Shown here piece after piece: positions 35,363-47,809 of a stretch of 64,000 bases of DNA. A program made the position numbers and the translations under genes. How positions within the stretch are numbered: position 1 is the first letter of the stretch; the number at the start of each line of letters is the position of its first letter. The stretch is from Megalobrama amblycephala (taxonomy: Eukaryota; Chordata; Actinopteri; Cypriniformes; Xenocyprididae). Under the pieces are notes generated by a model, which had not been told where the DNA came from, ran no database searches, and saw only the letters and a program-made list of their open reading frames with translations. The DNA is taken from NCBI RefSeq assembly GCF_018812025.1, contig NC_063061.1, positions 36,529,366 to 36,593,365 of the forward strand, in the 5' to 3' direction.

Positions 35363-37570
35363 CGGAACCCTGCACGTGACATGCAGGAAAATAATAGTAG
35401 GCTAAATCGTGTACACAATTTACTAATTTGTTTCCCTCGAATTACTAAATTGCGCGCATGATTTATAAATCGAGGGAACGAAACAGTAAATCATCCGCAC
35501 AATTCAGCAAATCGAAGGAACGAAATAGTAAAACATGCGCACGATTCAGCAAATCGAGGGAACGAAACAGTAAATCATGCGCACAATTTAGCAAATCAAG
35601 GGAACGAAATAGTAAATCATGCGCACAATTCAGCAAATCGAAGGAACGAAATAGTAAATCATGTGCACGATTCAGCAAATCGAGGGAACGAAACAGTAAA
35701 TCATGCGCACAATTCAGCAAATCGAGGGAACGAAATAGTAAATCATGCGCACAATTCAGCAAATCGAAGGAACGAAATAGTAAATCATGTGCACGATTCA
35801 GCAAATCGAGGGAACAAAACAGTAAATCATGCGCACGATTCAGCAAATCGAGGGAACAAAACAGTAAATCATGCGCACAATTCAGCAAATCGAAGGAACG
35901 AAATAGTAAATCATGTGCACGATTCAGCAAATCGAGGGAACGAAACAGTAAATCATGCGCACAATTTAGCAAATCGAGGGAACGAAATAGTAAATCATGC
36001 GCACAATTCAGCAAATCGAAGGAACGAAATAGTAAATCATGTGCACGATTCAGCAAATCGAGGGAACGAAATAGTAAATCATGCACACAATTCAGCAAAT
36101 CGAGGGAACGAAATAGTAAATCATGCGCACAAATTCAGCAAATCGAGGGAACGAAACAGTAAATCATGCGCACCGAATTTAGCAAATCGAGGAACGAAAC
36201 AGTAAATCATGCGCACGATTCAGCAAATCGAGGGAACGAAATAGTAAATCATGCGCACAATTTAGCAAATCGAGGGAACGAAACAGTAAATCATGCGCAC
36301 GATACAGCAAATCGAGGGAACGAAATAGTAAATCATGCGCACGATTTAGCAAATCGAAGGAACGAAATAGTAAATCATCCGCACAATTCAGCAAATCGAG
36401 GGAACTAAACAGTAAATCATGCGCACAATTTAGCAAATCGAGGGAACGAAATAGTAAATCATGCGCACAATTCAGCAAATCGAGGGAACGAAATAGTAAA
36501 TCATCCGCACAATTCAGCAAATCGAGGGAACGAAATAGTAAATCATGCGCACAATTCAGCAAATCGAAGGAACGAAATAGTAAATCATGCACACAATTCA
36601 GCAAATCGAGGGAACGAAATAGTAAATCATGCGCACAAATTAGCAAATCGAGGGAACGAAACAGTAAATCATGCGCACAATTTAGCAAATCGAGGGAACG
36701 AAACAGTAAATCATGCGCACGATTCAGCAAATCGAGGGAACGAAACAGTAAATCATGCGCACGATTCAGCAAATCGAGGGAACGAAATAGTAAATCATGC
36801 GCACGATTCAGCAAATCGAGGGAACGAAATAGTAAATCATGCGCACAATTCAGCAAATCGAGGGAACGAAATAGTAAATCATGCGCACGATTCAGCAAAT
36901 CGAGGGAACGAAATAGTAAATCATGCGCACGATTCAGCAAATCGAGGGAACGAAATAGTAAATCATGCGCACGATTCAGCAAATCGAGGGAACGAAACAG
37001 TAAATCATGCGCACGATTCAGCAAATCGAGGGAACGAAATAGTAAATCATGCGCACAATTCAGCAAATCGAGGGAACGAAACAGTAAATCATGCGCACGA
37101 TTCAGCAAATCGAGGGAACGAAATAGTAAATCATGCGCACGATTCAGCAAATCGAGGGAACGAAACAGTAAATCATGCGCACGATTCAGCAAATCGAGGG
37201 AACGAAACAGTAAATCATGCGCACGATTCAGCAAATCGAGGGAACGAAACAGTAAATCATGCGCACAATTTAGCAAATCGAGGGAACGAAATAGTAAATC
37301 ATGCGCACGATTCAGCAAATCGAGGGAACGAAATAGTAAATCATGCGCACGATTCAGCAAATCGAGGGAACGAAACAGTAAATCATGCGCACGATTCAGC
37401 AAATCGAGGGAACGAAATAGTAAATCATCCGCACAATTCAGCAAATTGAAGGAACGAAATAGTAAATCATGCGCACAATTTAGCAAGTCATGCGTACAAT
37501 TCAGCAAATCGAGGGAACGAAATAGTAAATTGTGCGCAATTTTTTTTTGCATGTCATGTGCAGGGCTCCA
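35363..37570. mobile_element. Inverted-repeat element filled with a 42-bp minisatellite (family M2)
   Basis: TIRs CGGAACCCTGCACGTGACAT (from 35363) and the inverted atgtcatgtgcagggctcca (ending 37570) match at about 20 of 23 positions. TA flanks at 35361-35362 and 37571-37572. The interior (about 35458-37540) is about 50 copies of a 42-bp unit (aaatcgagggaacgaaatag ... gcgcacaattcagc). In the first ~650 bp three unit types alternate as a 126-bp trimer. The later part is more uniform. Because 42 is a multiple of three, both strands stay open for hundreds of codons; no gene is implied. Confidence 0.88.
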
Positions 37571-37572
37571 TA

Positions 37573-38970
37573 ACCTAAAACTAAAACTTTTAAAAACATT
37601 TTTGTTAATGGAAATAAAGCTGAAATATAAATATAAATATTAGGTGGAAAACTAAATGAATATTCAAAATGTTGCCTTGGCAAATAACTGAAATTTGAAA
37701 TCACCATGAAATCAGACAACAACTGTATCATAAATTTAGTTTCTAAACGCTTAAATCATGACAAAAAAATGCATTTTTCACACTGGACCAGCCAATGCGC
37801 ATGTGCAGTCATAAGCGCAAACTCTCAGAACTGTAGCTATGTTTCCATCACCCCTGTTTTTATGCGCACTTTGAAGTATCACATTAGAAACAAGTGATGG
37901 AAACACCAAATTTCGAAAAAAAAAACGTTTTTATGCTTACTTGAGGTGGTTTTTGACTTGTACAGAAAAGACTTAATGTGAATAATGGGATATGGAAATG
38001 CATTTGCCGAATAAATTCTGACTTAGCACACATTAAACCCATGTGACTAATCGGCTGTTTCTGCCGATGGTGCTAATATGATAACACTGTCTTTGTGTTT
38101 CTAAAGTCTTTGATCACATTCAGTCTCTTGTACGTTATGTGTACACAACTGCGACAAGCAATAAATTGCTGGCTGCTGTTCACCTAACAGCCACCGGTGT
38201 CACTAATAACAAGGGTTTCTGAGTTCTACATATAGCCCCTTTAATGAGCACACATTTTAAAGGAATATATTAAAATATAATGAATTATAGTATAGTATTA
38301 GGCCTCTACTGATAATTACTATTAAGAATAATGAGTATTAAATATAAAAATAAAGTCACAATATGTAATGTCCTACTGCAAAATATAATTTCATACTTTT
38401 TCTTGATTTTGAGGTGAAAAATTGCTTGGAAACACTTAAATAAACTGAAATATTCCTTTTAAGGTTATGACTAAATCGGTTGTGTTTTGTTCAGCCTGAT
38501 AAACCTGAACTTAAACAACCTGGAGGTTTTTCGAGGCCCGACTCTTCTGTTTTTCACTGATTTTAAGCGTTACAGGCAGAGACGTCACCGACATGACACG
38601 CGTCACACTCGCGTCACATCTGTCACCCCCATTAAATGCCCCCTGCTTGAAAGCTCTGTGACGAACTTTGGGCAGATTTCTGAACGGTCCTGCTGGTTTT
38701 TATTTGTCTCTTATTTGTCTGCATTCACAGCTCAGTCTTTCATTCTCTTATATAAGGCTGTATGTGTGTGTGATCTGTGAGAGACTGGAGATTAGGACTG
38801 AGATTATGCACCGCTGGATTAATCTGACCCCGATGCTGCAGTGACCATGTGATCATGAGAGAATAAATGACGTACTATCATATTAATACAAACTCTTCCC
38901 TGACCCTGATTTGAATGGCCAAAAGTTGTTCTTAATGCACAATAACCATATTTATTTATTATATCATGAT

Positions 38971-39024
<54 letters not shown>

Positions 39025-39707
39025 TTAATAATAATAATAATTATTATTTTCTGACTCATTTATGATCACCAGTGTTGTTATTGTTAACTAAAACTATTGA
39101 AATAAAGCTGAAATAAAAAAGCTAATACTAATATAGTATATATAATACTAAAAGTAATATATAAATAATAATAACTATAAAATGAGTTGGTTTGGCATCT
39201 TGGTTTCAATTAAAAACTGACTAAAAAGGATTTTTTGAGTTCTGAAATTTAGAGTATGTTTTTATAGCCTCATATATATCAAAACATGAACAAATGAACA
39301 AATGATTTCTCAATTCATGACCCATAAGTCTTCAGAGATTTTAATATTTAAATAAATGTAAAAATTTGTACATTGTATTGGAAACTCTCTGAAATTTCTG
39401 TGCTAAGAAAGTTTGATCAGTTGTAAAAATGCTAACGTTAGACCCGTGGTGGCGCCCTCTTGTGGATTCTAATGGATTCAGAATTAAACTCCAGAAAAAG
39501 ATGCAGATAAAGTTACTGTATAAAGACTTTTACAGCCAGAGTCCTTGTCCTAGTGGTCACATGACCATCTCTTTCTCTGCATTGAGTTTGGCATTAGTGT
39601 ATGGCACACATATCGTACAGTAAGATCTGACCTCCTGGAAACTTTGTGTCTCTGACACTCTGTCTTGTGTTTCTGCTGACACAGATCCATATGTGCCAAA
39701 CACCACA

Positions 39708-39779
<72 letters not shown>

Positions 39780-39916
39780 TGTGTGTGATCAGGACAGCAG
39801 TAAACTCACCCCTGTCATTGATAGCATTGATAAATCAAAGACAGATTTGCTTCCATGGTAACAGTCTTGTCCAGTTAGACACATTGACAGATGCCACACA
39901 CTGACAAATGAAAACG

Positions 39917-39972
<56 letters not shown>

Positions 39973-40062
39973 GGTTTAAAATTCTCCTGCTAGTCTCCTA
40001 ATAGACTCACATGCAACATCTGACAAGGCAACATTTCTTATTTTTCTTTACATAAGTTTATC
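37573..40062. other. Non-genic sequence with microsatellites
   Basis: AT-rich. Contains (AT)n at 38973-39021, (GT)n at 39711-39787 and (CA)n at 39918-39969. 37573-37640 and 39078-39140 share aaactaaaact / aaataaagctgaaat words (dispersed repeat, cf. 1010-1330). 38480-38720 is less AT-rich with CpG (ggcagagacgtcaccgacat, cgcgtcacactcgcgtcaca); an exon is possible but no frame is convincing. Confidence 0.5.
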
Positions 40063-40064
40063 TA

Positions 40065-41025
40065 CACTCTAAAAAGCACTGGGTTAAATCAACCCAATTT
40101 GGGTTGTTTTCAACCCAAGGGCTGGGTAAATATAGGACAGAACACATGTTGGGATAATTTTACCCAGCAAATTGGGTTGTTCATTTAACCCAGCATAATG
40201 GGTTGATTCATTTTTAATATAATACTAGCTTCTTTTTTTTTTTTTTACTTCATACATGAATTAATGTTTATGGATTAACTTAAATCCTCTAAACCTTTTT
40301 TACATACTCCACACAACCACTGGTTTGCTGGATAATCATATTTTATAGTATAGCATATTTTATATCGTTTTAATACACATTGCCTACATTTAAGCTCGGT
40401 TAACAAGTAAAAATTAATCATTTAGAAATAATTCAGGTGTAATTGACCAGTCTCTGTTGTCCTGTTTCCACTGTAACAGCGCTGGATCTCGTGCCGGAGA
40501 TGGCTCACGTTTGCCGGGGGAACTGCTAACCTGCGTTTCACTCGTAGCCGAAAAATGCTGTGACTGACTCCGTAACCTGTCCATAATTAATCAGTGTACA
40601 ATTCTGAGAACATATTTACCAGTATTTATATTTATATATGGTATTTATATTATTCTTTTGAATAAATTCATAAAATTTTATGCAAAGCATCAGACGTTTC
40701 TATCACACGAAAAGACAGACGTGACACTCGTTTAGGTCACATCGCGCCCCTGTATGTTGCTTTGCATAAAATTAAACAATATACAGAACAATAACACATT
40801 TTTAGATAAAATAAAATATACAAACCTGTATTTTACCGAAGACATGATGGAGCTGCACTGCTTTCTCCTGAAGAGGGCGCAAAAAAAAACAGCGATAAAT
40901 AACTCAACCTGGGTTATTACGTCTGACCCAGGAGCTGGGTAACACAAAATCTACCCAAACAATGGAAAAATAACACCAAAAAATGGACTTTGATAGAAAA
41001 AACAACCCGGGATTTTTTTAGAGTG
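40065..41025. mobile_element. TA-flanked non-autonomous element with CACTCTAAAAA ends
   Basis: CACTCTAAAAA (40065) and TTTTTTTAGAGTG (ending 41025) are inverted ends. TA at 40063-40064 and 41026-41027. Subterminal regions are rich in aacccaa/ttgggtt motifs (tgggttaaatcaacccaatt; ctgggttatt). No coding. Recognised as a common cyprinid element by its ends. Confidence 0.8.
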
Positions 41026-41027
41026 TA

Positions 41028-41220
41028 ATAATTTATTATGTTTAAGCTTTACTTAAAAAAACATGTAATGGTTTCAGTTTTAGACAACAATAACAACATC
41101 AACATGAACACAAACATTTCTCATCAAATGATCTGAGCTGATCTCCACATTCATTTTCTAGCTCTGTACTAAAGCTGAGACTTAAATAAATACATAAATG
41201 AGAACATTAAGTCCCCTGAA

Positions 41221-41266
<46 letters not shown>

Positions 41267-42183
41267 CTGGGATATTCAGTATGAATGAGCCCTCAGGCCC
41301 TCAGAAGTGTGTGTTTGTCAAGGTCAAGATAATGTATTTAACGAGGCATCACCATCTTAATGACCTGCCATTAATGAACTCTTTTCACAGATTCACTCTC
41401 ATACTCTGTCTTTTTGTCTTTCTCTCCCTACATCCCTACCACATAGTGTGCGAAACTGAAATGAGTGCATTCCAAATCATACGTTTACCTAGATGGTGTG
41501 CTGTTTCCCTTTATTCTGTGAAGGATTTCCTCTCTTTTTCTTTCAGTGAACACTACTTTTTTATTTAAATAATGAGTCAATACATCATCAGTCCTCCTTC
41601 CAAAATGTGTTTTTGTCTTTCCCTGATTCACTGTGTTAAGCCTATTATAAGTGTTTATATTTTAGACCTGTCAGGACGGTTTTCTTTGGAAATTGCATAC
41701 ATTTGTGTCTGGTGTGGGAGTGGCTAAATCTCCAACCTCTGGGGATTACCTATTAAAAAAATGAAAGGAGAATCTGCTGGCAAAAAGAGAATGCCACAGA
41801 GCTCGTAATAAAACAAGAATCAACATTGGATTGTCTTTTCAGAGATGGCGAGAACCGAGGGATTTGAAATTGTAAAAGCGACAGAGATGGCGTTTTTATT
41901 ACTCAGCAGATGAGTGCGGTATTTTATTGCAGAGATAAATTGCCATGTGCTTTACGATGAGTTAACTGTAAAGCATTATCTGTTGTGAATGGTCATATTC
42001 ATCCACAGATGTGCAAAGCTGAAGCACAACCAAAACAACGTTCTTCTGGAAAATGCATGCAGTTTTGTTTTTAAACAGCTAGAGGGCCAAAAGTTACATA
42101 ATGTACCTTTAAAGCTGAATTGTGTGTAATTTATTAGTGAACGATTAATTCATTGTACAAACCACAGTCAATGCTGGTTTGTA
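41028..42183. other. Non-genic sequence
   Basis: (GT)20 at 41224-41264. 41820-42010 (gcgagaaccgagggatttga; gatgagtgcggtattttatt) is compositionally distinct and could be conserved non-coding DNA. No exon recognised. Confidence 0.45.
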
Positions 42184-44650
42184 TGGAAGCTTGTTTCCGC
42201 CATGAAATAAAAAATTAAAAAGGTAATTGGGACTTTTATCTCACAATTCTGACTTTATAAGATGCAATTGTGAGTTTATAGCTTGCTATTCTGAGAAAAA
42301 TAAAAAGTCAAAATTATGACTTATAAAGTCACAATTGCAACTTATAAAGTCAGAATTGCTTGATAAAGATGCAGTTGCGAGAAAAAAAGTCAAAATTATG
42401 ACTTATAAAGTCACAATCGCAACATATAAAGTCAGAATTGCGTGATAAAAACTTTCAATTGAGTTGTAAAGTCAGAATTGCATGACAAAGTCAGAATTGT
42501 ATGTTATAAAGTCAGAATTGAATGATATAAAGTCAGAATTGAATGTTATAAAGTCAGAATTGTGAGTTATAAAGTCAGAATTGTATGTTATAAAGTCAGA
42601 ATTTAATGATATAAAGTCAGAATTGTATGTTATAAAGTCAGAATTGTGAGATATAAAGTCAGAATTGAATGATATAAAGTCAGAATTGTATGTTATAAAG
42701 TCAGAATTGTGAGTTATAAAGTCAGAATTGTATGTTATAAAGTCAGAATTGTGAGATATAAAGTCAGAATTGTGAGTTATAAAGTCAGAATTGTGAGTTA
42801 TAAAGTCAGAATTTAATGATATAAAGTCAGAATTGTATGTTATAAAGTCAGAATTGTGAGATATAGTCAGAATTGTGAGTTATAAAGTCAGAATTTAATG
42901 ATATAAAGTCAGAATTGTATGTTATAAAGTCAGAATTGTGAGTTATAAAGTCAGAATTGTATGTTATAAAGTCAGAATTGTGAGATATAAAGTCAGAATT
43001 GAATGATATAAAGTCAGAATTGTATGTTATAAAGTCAGAATTTAATGATATAAAGTCAGAATTGTATGTTATAAAGTCAGAATTGTGAGTTATAAAGTCA
43101 GAATTGTGAGATATAAAGTCAGAATTGAATGTTATAAAGTCAGAATTGAATGATATAAAGTCAGAATTGTATGTTATAAAGTCAGAATTTAATGATATAA
43201 AGTCAGAATTGTATGTTATAAAGTCAGAATTGTGAGTTATAAAGTCAGAATTGTGAGATATAAAGTCAGAATTGAATGTTATAAAGTCAGAATTGTGAGT
43301 TATAAAGTCAGAATTGTATGTTATAAAGTCAGAATTTAATGATATAAAGTCAGAATTGAATGTTATAAAGTCAGAATTGTGAGATATAAAGTCAGAATTG
43401 TGTTATAAAGTCAGAATTGAATGTTATAAAGTCAGAATTGTGAGATATAAAGTCAGAATTGTGTTATAAAGTCAGAATTGTGAGTTATAAAGTCAGAATT
43501 GTATGTTATAAAGTCAGAATTGTGAGATATAAAGTCAGAATTGTGTTAATGTTATAAAGTCAGAATTGTGAGTTATAAAGTCAGAATTGTATGTTATAAA
43601 GTCAGAATTGTGAGTTATAAAGTCAGAATTGTATGTTATAAAGTCAGAATTGTGAGCTATAAAGTCAGAATTGAATGATATAAAGTCAGAATTGTATGTT
43701 ATAAAGTCAGAATTGTGAGTTATAAAGTCAGAATTGTATGTTATAAAGTCAGAATTGTGAGATATAAAGTCAGAATTGTGAGTTATAAAGTCAGAATTGA
43801 ATGTTATAAAGTCAGAATTGTGAGATATAAAGTCAGAATTGAATGTTATAAAGTCAGAATTGTATGTTATAAAGTCAGAATTGTATGTTATAAAGTCAGA
43901 ATTGTGAGATATAAAGTCAGAATTGTGTTATAAAGTCAGAATTGTGAGTTATAAAGTCAGAATTGTATGTTATAAAGTCAGAATTGTGAGATATAAAGTC
44001 AGAATTGAATGTTATAAAGTCAGAATTGTGAGATATAAAGTCAGAATTGAATGTTATAAAGTCAGAATTGTATGTTATAAAGTCAGAATTGTATGTTATA
44101 TAGTCAGAATTGTATGTTATAAAGTCAGAATTGTGAGTTATAAAGTCAGAATTGTATGTTATAAAGTCAGAATTGTGAGTTATAAAGTCAGAATTGTATG
44201 TTATAAAGTCAGAATTGTGAGTTATAAAGTCAGAATTGTATGTTATAAAGTCAGAATTGTGAGATATAAAGTCAGAATTGTGAGTTATAAAGTGAGTTAT
44301 AAAGTCAGAATTGTGAGTTATAAAGTCAGAATTGTATGTTATAAAGTCAGAATTGTGAGTTATAAAGTCAGAATTGAATGTTATAAAGTCAGAATTGTGA
44401 GATATAAAGTCAGAATTGAATGTTATAAAGTCAGAATTGTATGTTATAAAGTCAGAATTGAATGTTATAAAGTCAGAATTGTATGTTATAAAGTCAGAAT
44501 TGTGAGTTATAAAGTCAGAATTGTATGTTATAAAGTCAGAATTGTATGTTATAAAGTCAGAATTGTATGTTATAAAGTCAGAATTGTATGTTATAAAGTC
44601 AGAATTGAATGATATAAAGTCAGAATTGAATGATATAAAGTCAGAATTCT
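42184..44650. repeat. 21-bp minisatellite array grown from a family M3 element end
   Basis: Starts with the M3 end TGGAAGCTTGTTTCCGCC preceded by TA (42182-42183), then ccatgaaataaaaaattaaa and ctcacaattctgacttta. After about 42470 it becomes roughly 100 near-perfect copies of a 21-bp unit, ataaagtcagaattgtgagtt. Variation is concentrated in the last six or seven bases (tatgtt, gagtt, gagat, aatgat, aatgtt). No right M3 end is found; the array stops in ordinary sequence at about 44650. 7-codon periodic frames are artefacts. Confidence 0.9.
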
Positions 44651-46226
44651 GAATTTCTGATTTGAAACATTCACGAATGACCCTTTATTTATGTGCCTCT
44701 AGCATCACCAAATGAAACTGCAAAAATGTCTGTTTTCAAACCCAACATGGAACACTTCCCCATCTGCCATTGGTCAGATAGTCCCGCCCCCAAAGACACC
44801 ATTGGTTGTTTAAATGTTGCTGTTTTTTTGTGACTAACAGTAAAATTCTTAAATCATGGTAATGTCATTAAGCAGGACAAGTTAGAAAATACACAAAAAT
44901 TCAGCTTTGCATCGCAGGAATAAATTGCACTTTTAAATATATTCAAATAGAAAACAGCACTTTTAAATTGTAATAATATTTCACAGTTTTACTGTAGTTT
45001 TCATCAAATAAATGCAGCCTTGGTGAACATAAGAGACATTCACAAATATTAAATAATCTTTCCGACCCCGAACTTGATACTAGATCACCTGTTCAAGATG
45101 TTTAAAATCACAATGTCATATGGGTAAGTGTGTGTGTCTGTCTGAGGGGTTTAAAGTGATTGATTAGTCCACGTTAAACACGTGCCATTCTAATTAGCTG
45201 ACGGATTTTATCGAGCACTAAACGTCGATCAGCTATTGACAAGACGTTTCAGCTGCTGCTTTACACACACACACACACACACCATTCATTACAGGAACTG
45301 CAGATGAAAGAGAGATGCATAGATGAGTGTTATCTGTAAGACCGACAGAGGTTTCTCTTTGAGAATGTGCTAAAAGCTGCTGTAAGGTCAGAGGCTCTTT
45401 ATTGACCCTGAGGACACATCTTTAGCTGTCCTTTCTGCTCTCTGTGCGTGTACTCAGTCTAAATGAATTATTCTTTATGAAATCATAAATCCATTTCACA
45501 TAGTATTGATCAGAAGTCATTGGTTAAGGTGTCCCATGTTACGACCCTCTCTTTAAGGTTGCTCCTGCTGTTCTTTCTTCAAAATGAGATGTTTAACAGG
45601 ATGCTCTTTATAAGTATTAATTTCTTTTTTAATAAAAACCTGCCCCTGGACCTGTCAGTTTCACACCTTGTACTGAGTATCGTATGTGCCGTATAATTGC
45701 ATTGTGCTATGAAAGTCTTTAGGGTTTGTGGTAGTAACTGAATAGCTGAAGTCAAATGACGGAGGTCACACAGGCTGAATGTGTGTGAGAGAAAGAGGGA
45801 GAATTGAGTGGGTGTGTGTCAGTGTGTGGAGGGGAATCAAAGCAGGGCTTCAAAGCTGATCAGGGGTCTCATGGGTAATCTGCCATCCTGCACTGCACTA
45901 GTTCAAAGCGCCGCACTGTGAATGCCAGTTAAGAGTGAGAGAGCGATGGAAAATTAAAGAGAAATGGAGGGAGTGGGTTGTGTGTCTGTGACTGTTAGTG
46001 TGCCTGTTTGTCGAAGCATGTCTTGTTTATATGTGTGTTGGCAATAAATGCTCAGGGAACATTTTGAGATGCGACTGCCTTTGAAACAAACCTGTACGCT
46101 TCAGCAGAGATGGTGATAGAGGGAAGATGTGTTGGAAATTCATCAAAACTCATAATACACCACATAACTTCATAAAACAGACAGTTACAGCTCTAAAAAG
46201 ATTGAATTAGCCACATTAGAATTTAA
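44651..46226. other. Non-genic sequence
   Basis: 44898-45045 (attcagctttgcatcgcagg; atcaaataaatgcagccttg) matches a dispersed cyprinid repeat, probably the same family as 26545-26700. 45150-45260 is of mixed composition and may be conserved. Small (CA)n at 45264-45284. No exon recognised. Confidence 0.45.
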
Positions 46227-46503
46227 AAGTGCCCTAGAACTATTTTTTACAAGATGTAATATAAGTCTAAGGTGTCCACTGAATGTGTCTGTGAAGTTTC
46301 AGCTCAAAATACCCCATAGATTTTTTTTTTATTAATTTTTTTAACTGCCTATTTTGGGGCATCATTAACTATGCACCGATTCAGGCTGCGGCCCCTTTAA
46401 ATCGCTCACTCCCTGCCCCCCTGAGCTCTCGACTATAATACAGTGCATAAACAAAGTTCAAACAGCTAATATAACCCTCAAATGGATCTTTACAAGATGT
46501 TCG

Positions 46504-46856
46504 TGTCACGGTTCATGAATCCGCTGTCTCATTCTGGTGTCTGTGTGTTCTGTAGTGTGTCACCTGATTGTTTGCTCGTGTTGTTTGTTCCTTGGACTGG
46601 ATTTCTCGTCGTTGTTTCCTGTTCCCTGTTTCCTCGTTTGGATTGTTCTCTGGATTTCACCCACGGATTACACGGCACTGTTTCACGGACGCACTTCACC
46701 AGTCACCATTCATCTGGACTCTCATCGCCCATCGAGGTCCCTGCGTCACCACTCTCCTGCTGTGTTCGTTGTGTTATCTGTGACTGACCATCTGTGTGTG
46801 AAGCTCTTAATAAAAGAGATTAACTTGCTATTGCATCCGTCATTATTTACGTGACA
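46504..46856 (+). repeat. 5' LTR with 132-bp internal deletion
   Basis: Begins TGTCACGGTTCATGAATCCG and ends TTTACGTGACA. 353 bp, versus 485 bp for the 3' LTR. The missing segment corresponds to 51212-51343 of the 3' LTR and lies between two TGTTTG hexamers. It contained the TATA box and the inferred transcription start. Outside it I see no difference between the LTRs. Confidence 0.95.
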
Positions 46857-46857
46857 G

Positions 46858-46868
46858 AACGATCTGAC
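46858..46868 (+). promoter_or_regulatory. Inferred self-priming primer-binding site
   Basis: AACGATCTGAC lies one base after the 5' LTR. There is no TGG start complementary to a tRNA 3' end. It is the exact complement of GTCAGATCGTT at 51300-51310 in the 3' LTR, where the transcript should begin. The match is exactly 11 nt, stopping on both sides. This is the arrangement known for the fission yeast element Tf1, in which the folded 5' end of the RNA is cut and used as primer. Confidence 0.75.
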
Positions 46869-46873
46869 CAACT

Positions 46874-47809
46874 ATGGATGCAGCAAGCTCAGCAGCTTTG
46901 ACGGAGTTCATCAACCACAGCATTTCTTGCATGGACCAACAGCAGGAGAGTATCTCTTCCACCGGACGCGCTGTTCAAGCGCTGGTGACGCAGGTGTCTG
47001 AGCTCTCCCAGCAACTTCAACAGCTTCGAGCTCCCACTGCGCCACCCCCACCGCCGATTCCCCAACGCCGCTGGAGCGGTGGGATCAGCCAGAACCACGC
47101 CTTCCTGTTCCTCAGACTTATGCCGGTGAGCCGAACTTTTGTAGAGCGTTCTTGAACAAGTGTTCCTTGCATTTCTCGTTGCAGCCACGCACCTTCGAGA
47201 GGGAGGAATCCAAGGTGGCTTTTGTGATCACGCTCCTGACAGGGAAGGCAGCATTGTGGGGAACGGCGGTGTGGGAGAACCAGGATCCATGCTGCGCCTC
47301 GTTCCAGGCACTCGCCGCCGAGATGAGGAGAGTGTTCGACCGTGCGGTGGCTGGCAAGGACGCTGCCCGACAACTCACCGAACTCAAGCAGGGTAACCGC
47401 ACGGTTGCAGAATATTCCATCGAGTTTCGCACTCTCGCGGCGGAGTGCCGCTGGAACGAGGAGGCGCAGTGGGATGGGATGTGCCGACCGTGTCCATCGA
47501 GAAATCTATGTCTTGGATCTTCCTCAGACACTCAACGCACTCATCGATCTCGCGCTGCGAGTGGATGCTCGACTTCAGAGGCTGGAACGTCTAGAATCTG
47601 CTAACGCTAAGCCTCATGGAGCGGAGGGCCGGTTGGCCAATACAGCGGACATGGTCGGCTCCTCTTTAGATCCCGAACCCATGCAGGTAGGGAGAGCTCG
47701 GCTTTCCCGGGAGGAGAGAGAAAGGCGGAGATCCCAAGGCTTATGCCTCTACTGCGGAGCATCAGGTCACTTCCTCAGGTCTTGCCCAGTAAAAGATCAA
47801 GCCCGGTAG
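46874..47809 (+). pseudogene. gag: gag of the gypsy element, frameshifted
   Basis: Gag forms the retrotransposon particle and packages RNA. It starts MDAASSAALTEF at 46874. A Gln/Leu-rich helix (VTQVSELSQQLQQL) is followed by a Pro-rich stretch. The frame shifts between about 47050 and 47090, the capsid-like region (YAGEPNFCRAFLNKCSLHF) runs in the next frame, and a second indel near 47470 returns to the first frame. The C-terminus has the zinc knuckle [14 protein letters not shown] (CX2CX4HX4C, 47744-47785). It ends at TAG 47807-47809 and overlaps pol by about 66 nt, with pol in the -1 frame, as in sushi elements. I saw no canonical slippery heptamer in the overlap. Confidence 0.9.

Noticed and set aside
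35458..37552. Long open frames on both strands (SKSRERNSKSCAQF and HDLLFRSLDLLN repeats)
   Set aside because: They are produced by a 42-bp tandem repeat whose length is a multiple of three. Both strands and more than one frame are open, and no start, splice or domain evidence exists.
42470..44650. CRISPR-like look of regularly spaced short repeats, and a 229-codon repeat frame
   Set aside because: There are no unique spacers between repeats and no cas genes, and the host is a vertebrate. It is a 21-bp minisatellite.
46482..46854. Open frames inside the LTRs (46482-46854 and 51280-51623)
   Set aside because: They lie wholly in LTR sequence, occur in three overlapping frames and match no gag, pol or accessory domain.
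47743..47809. Possible -1 ribosomal frameshift slippery site in the gag-pol overlap
   Set aside because: The frames do overlap in the -1 sense, but I found no canonical X XXY YYZ heptamer in the gag frame here, so no site is annotated.
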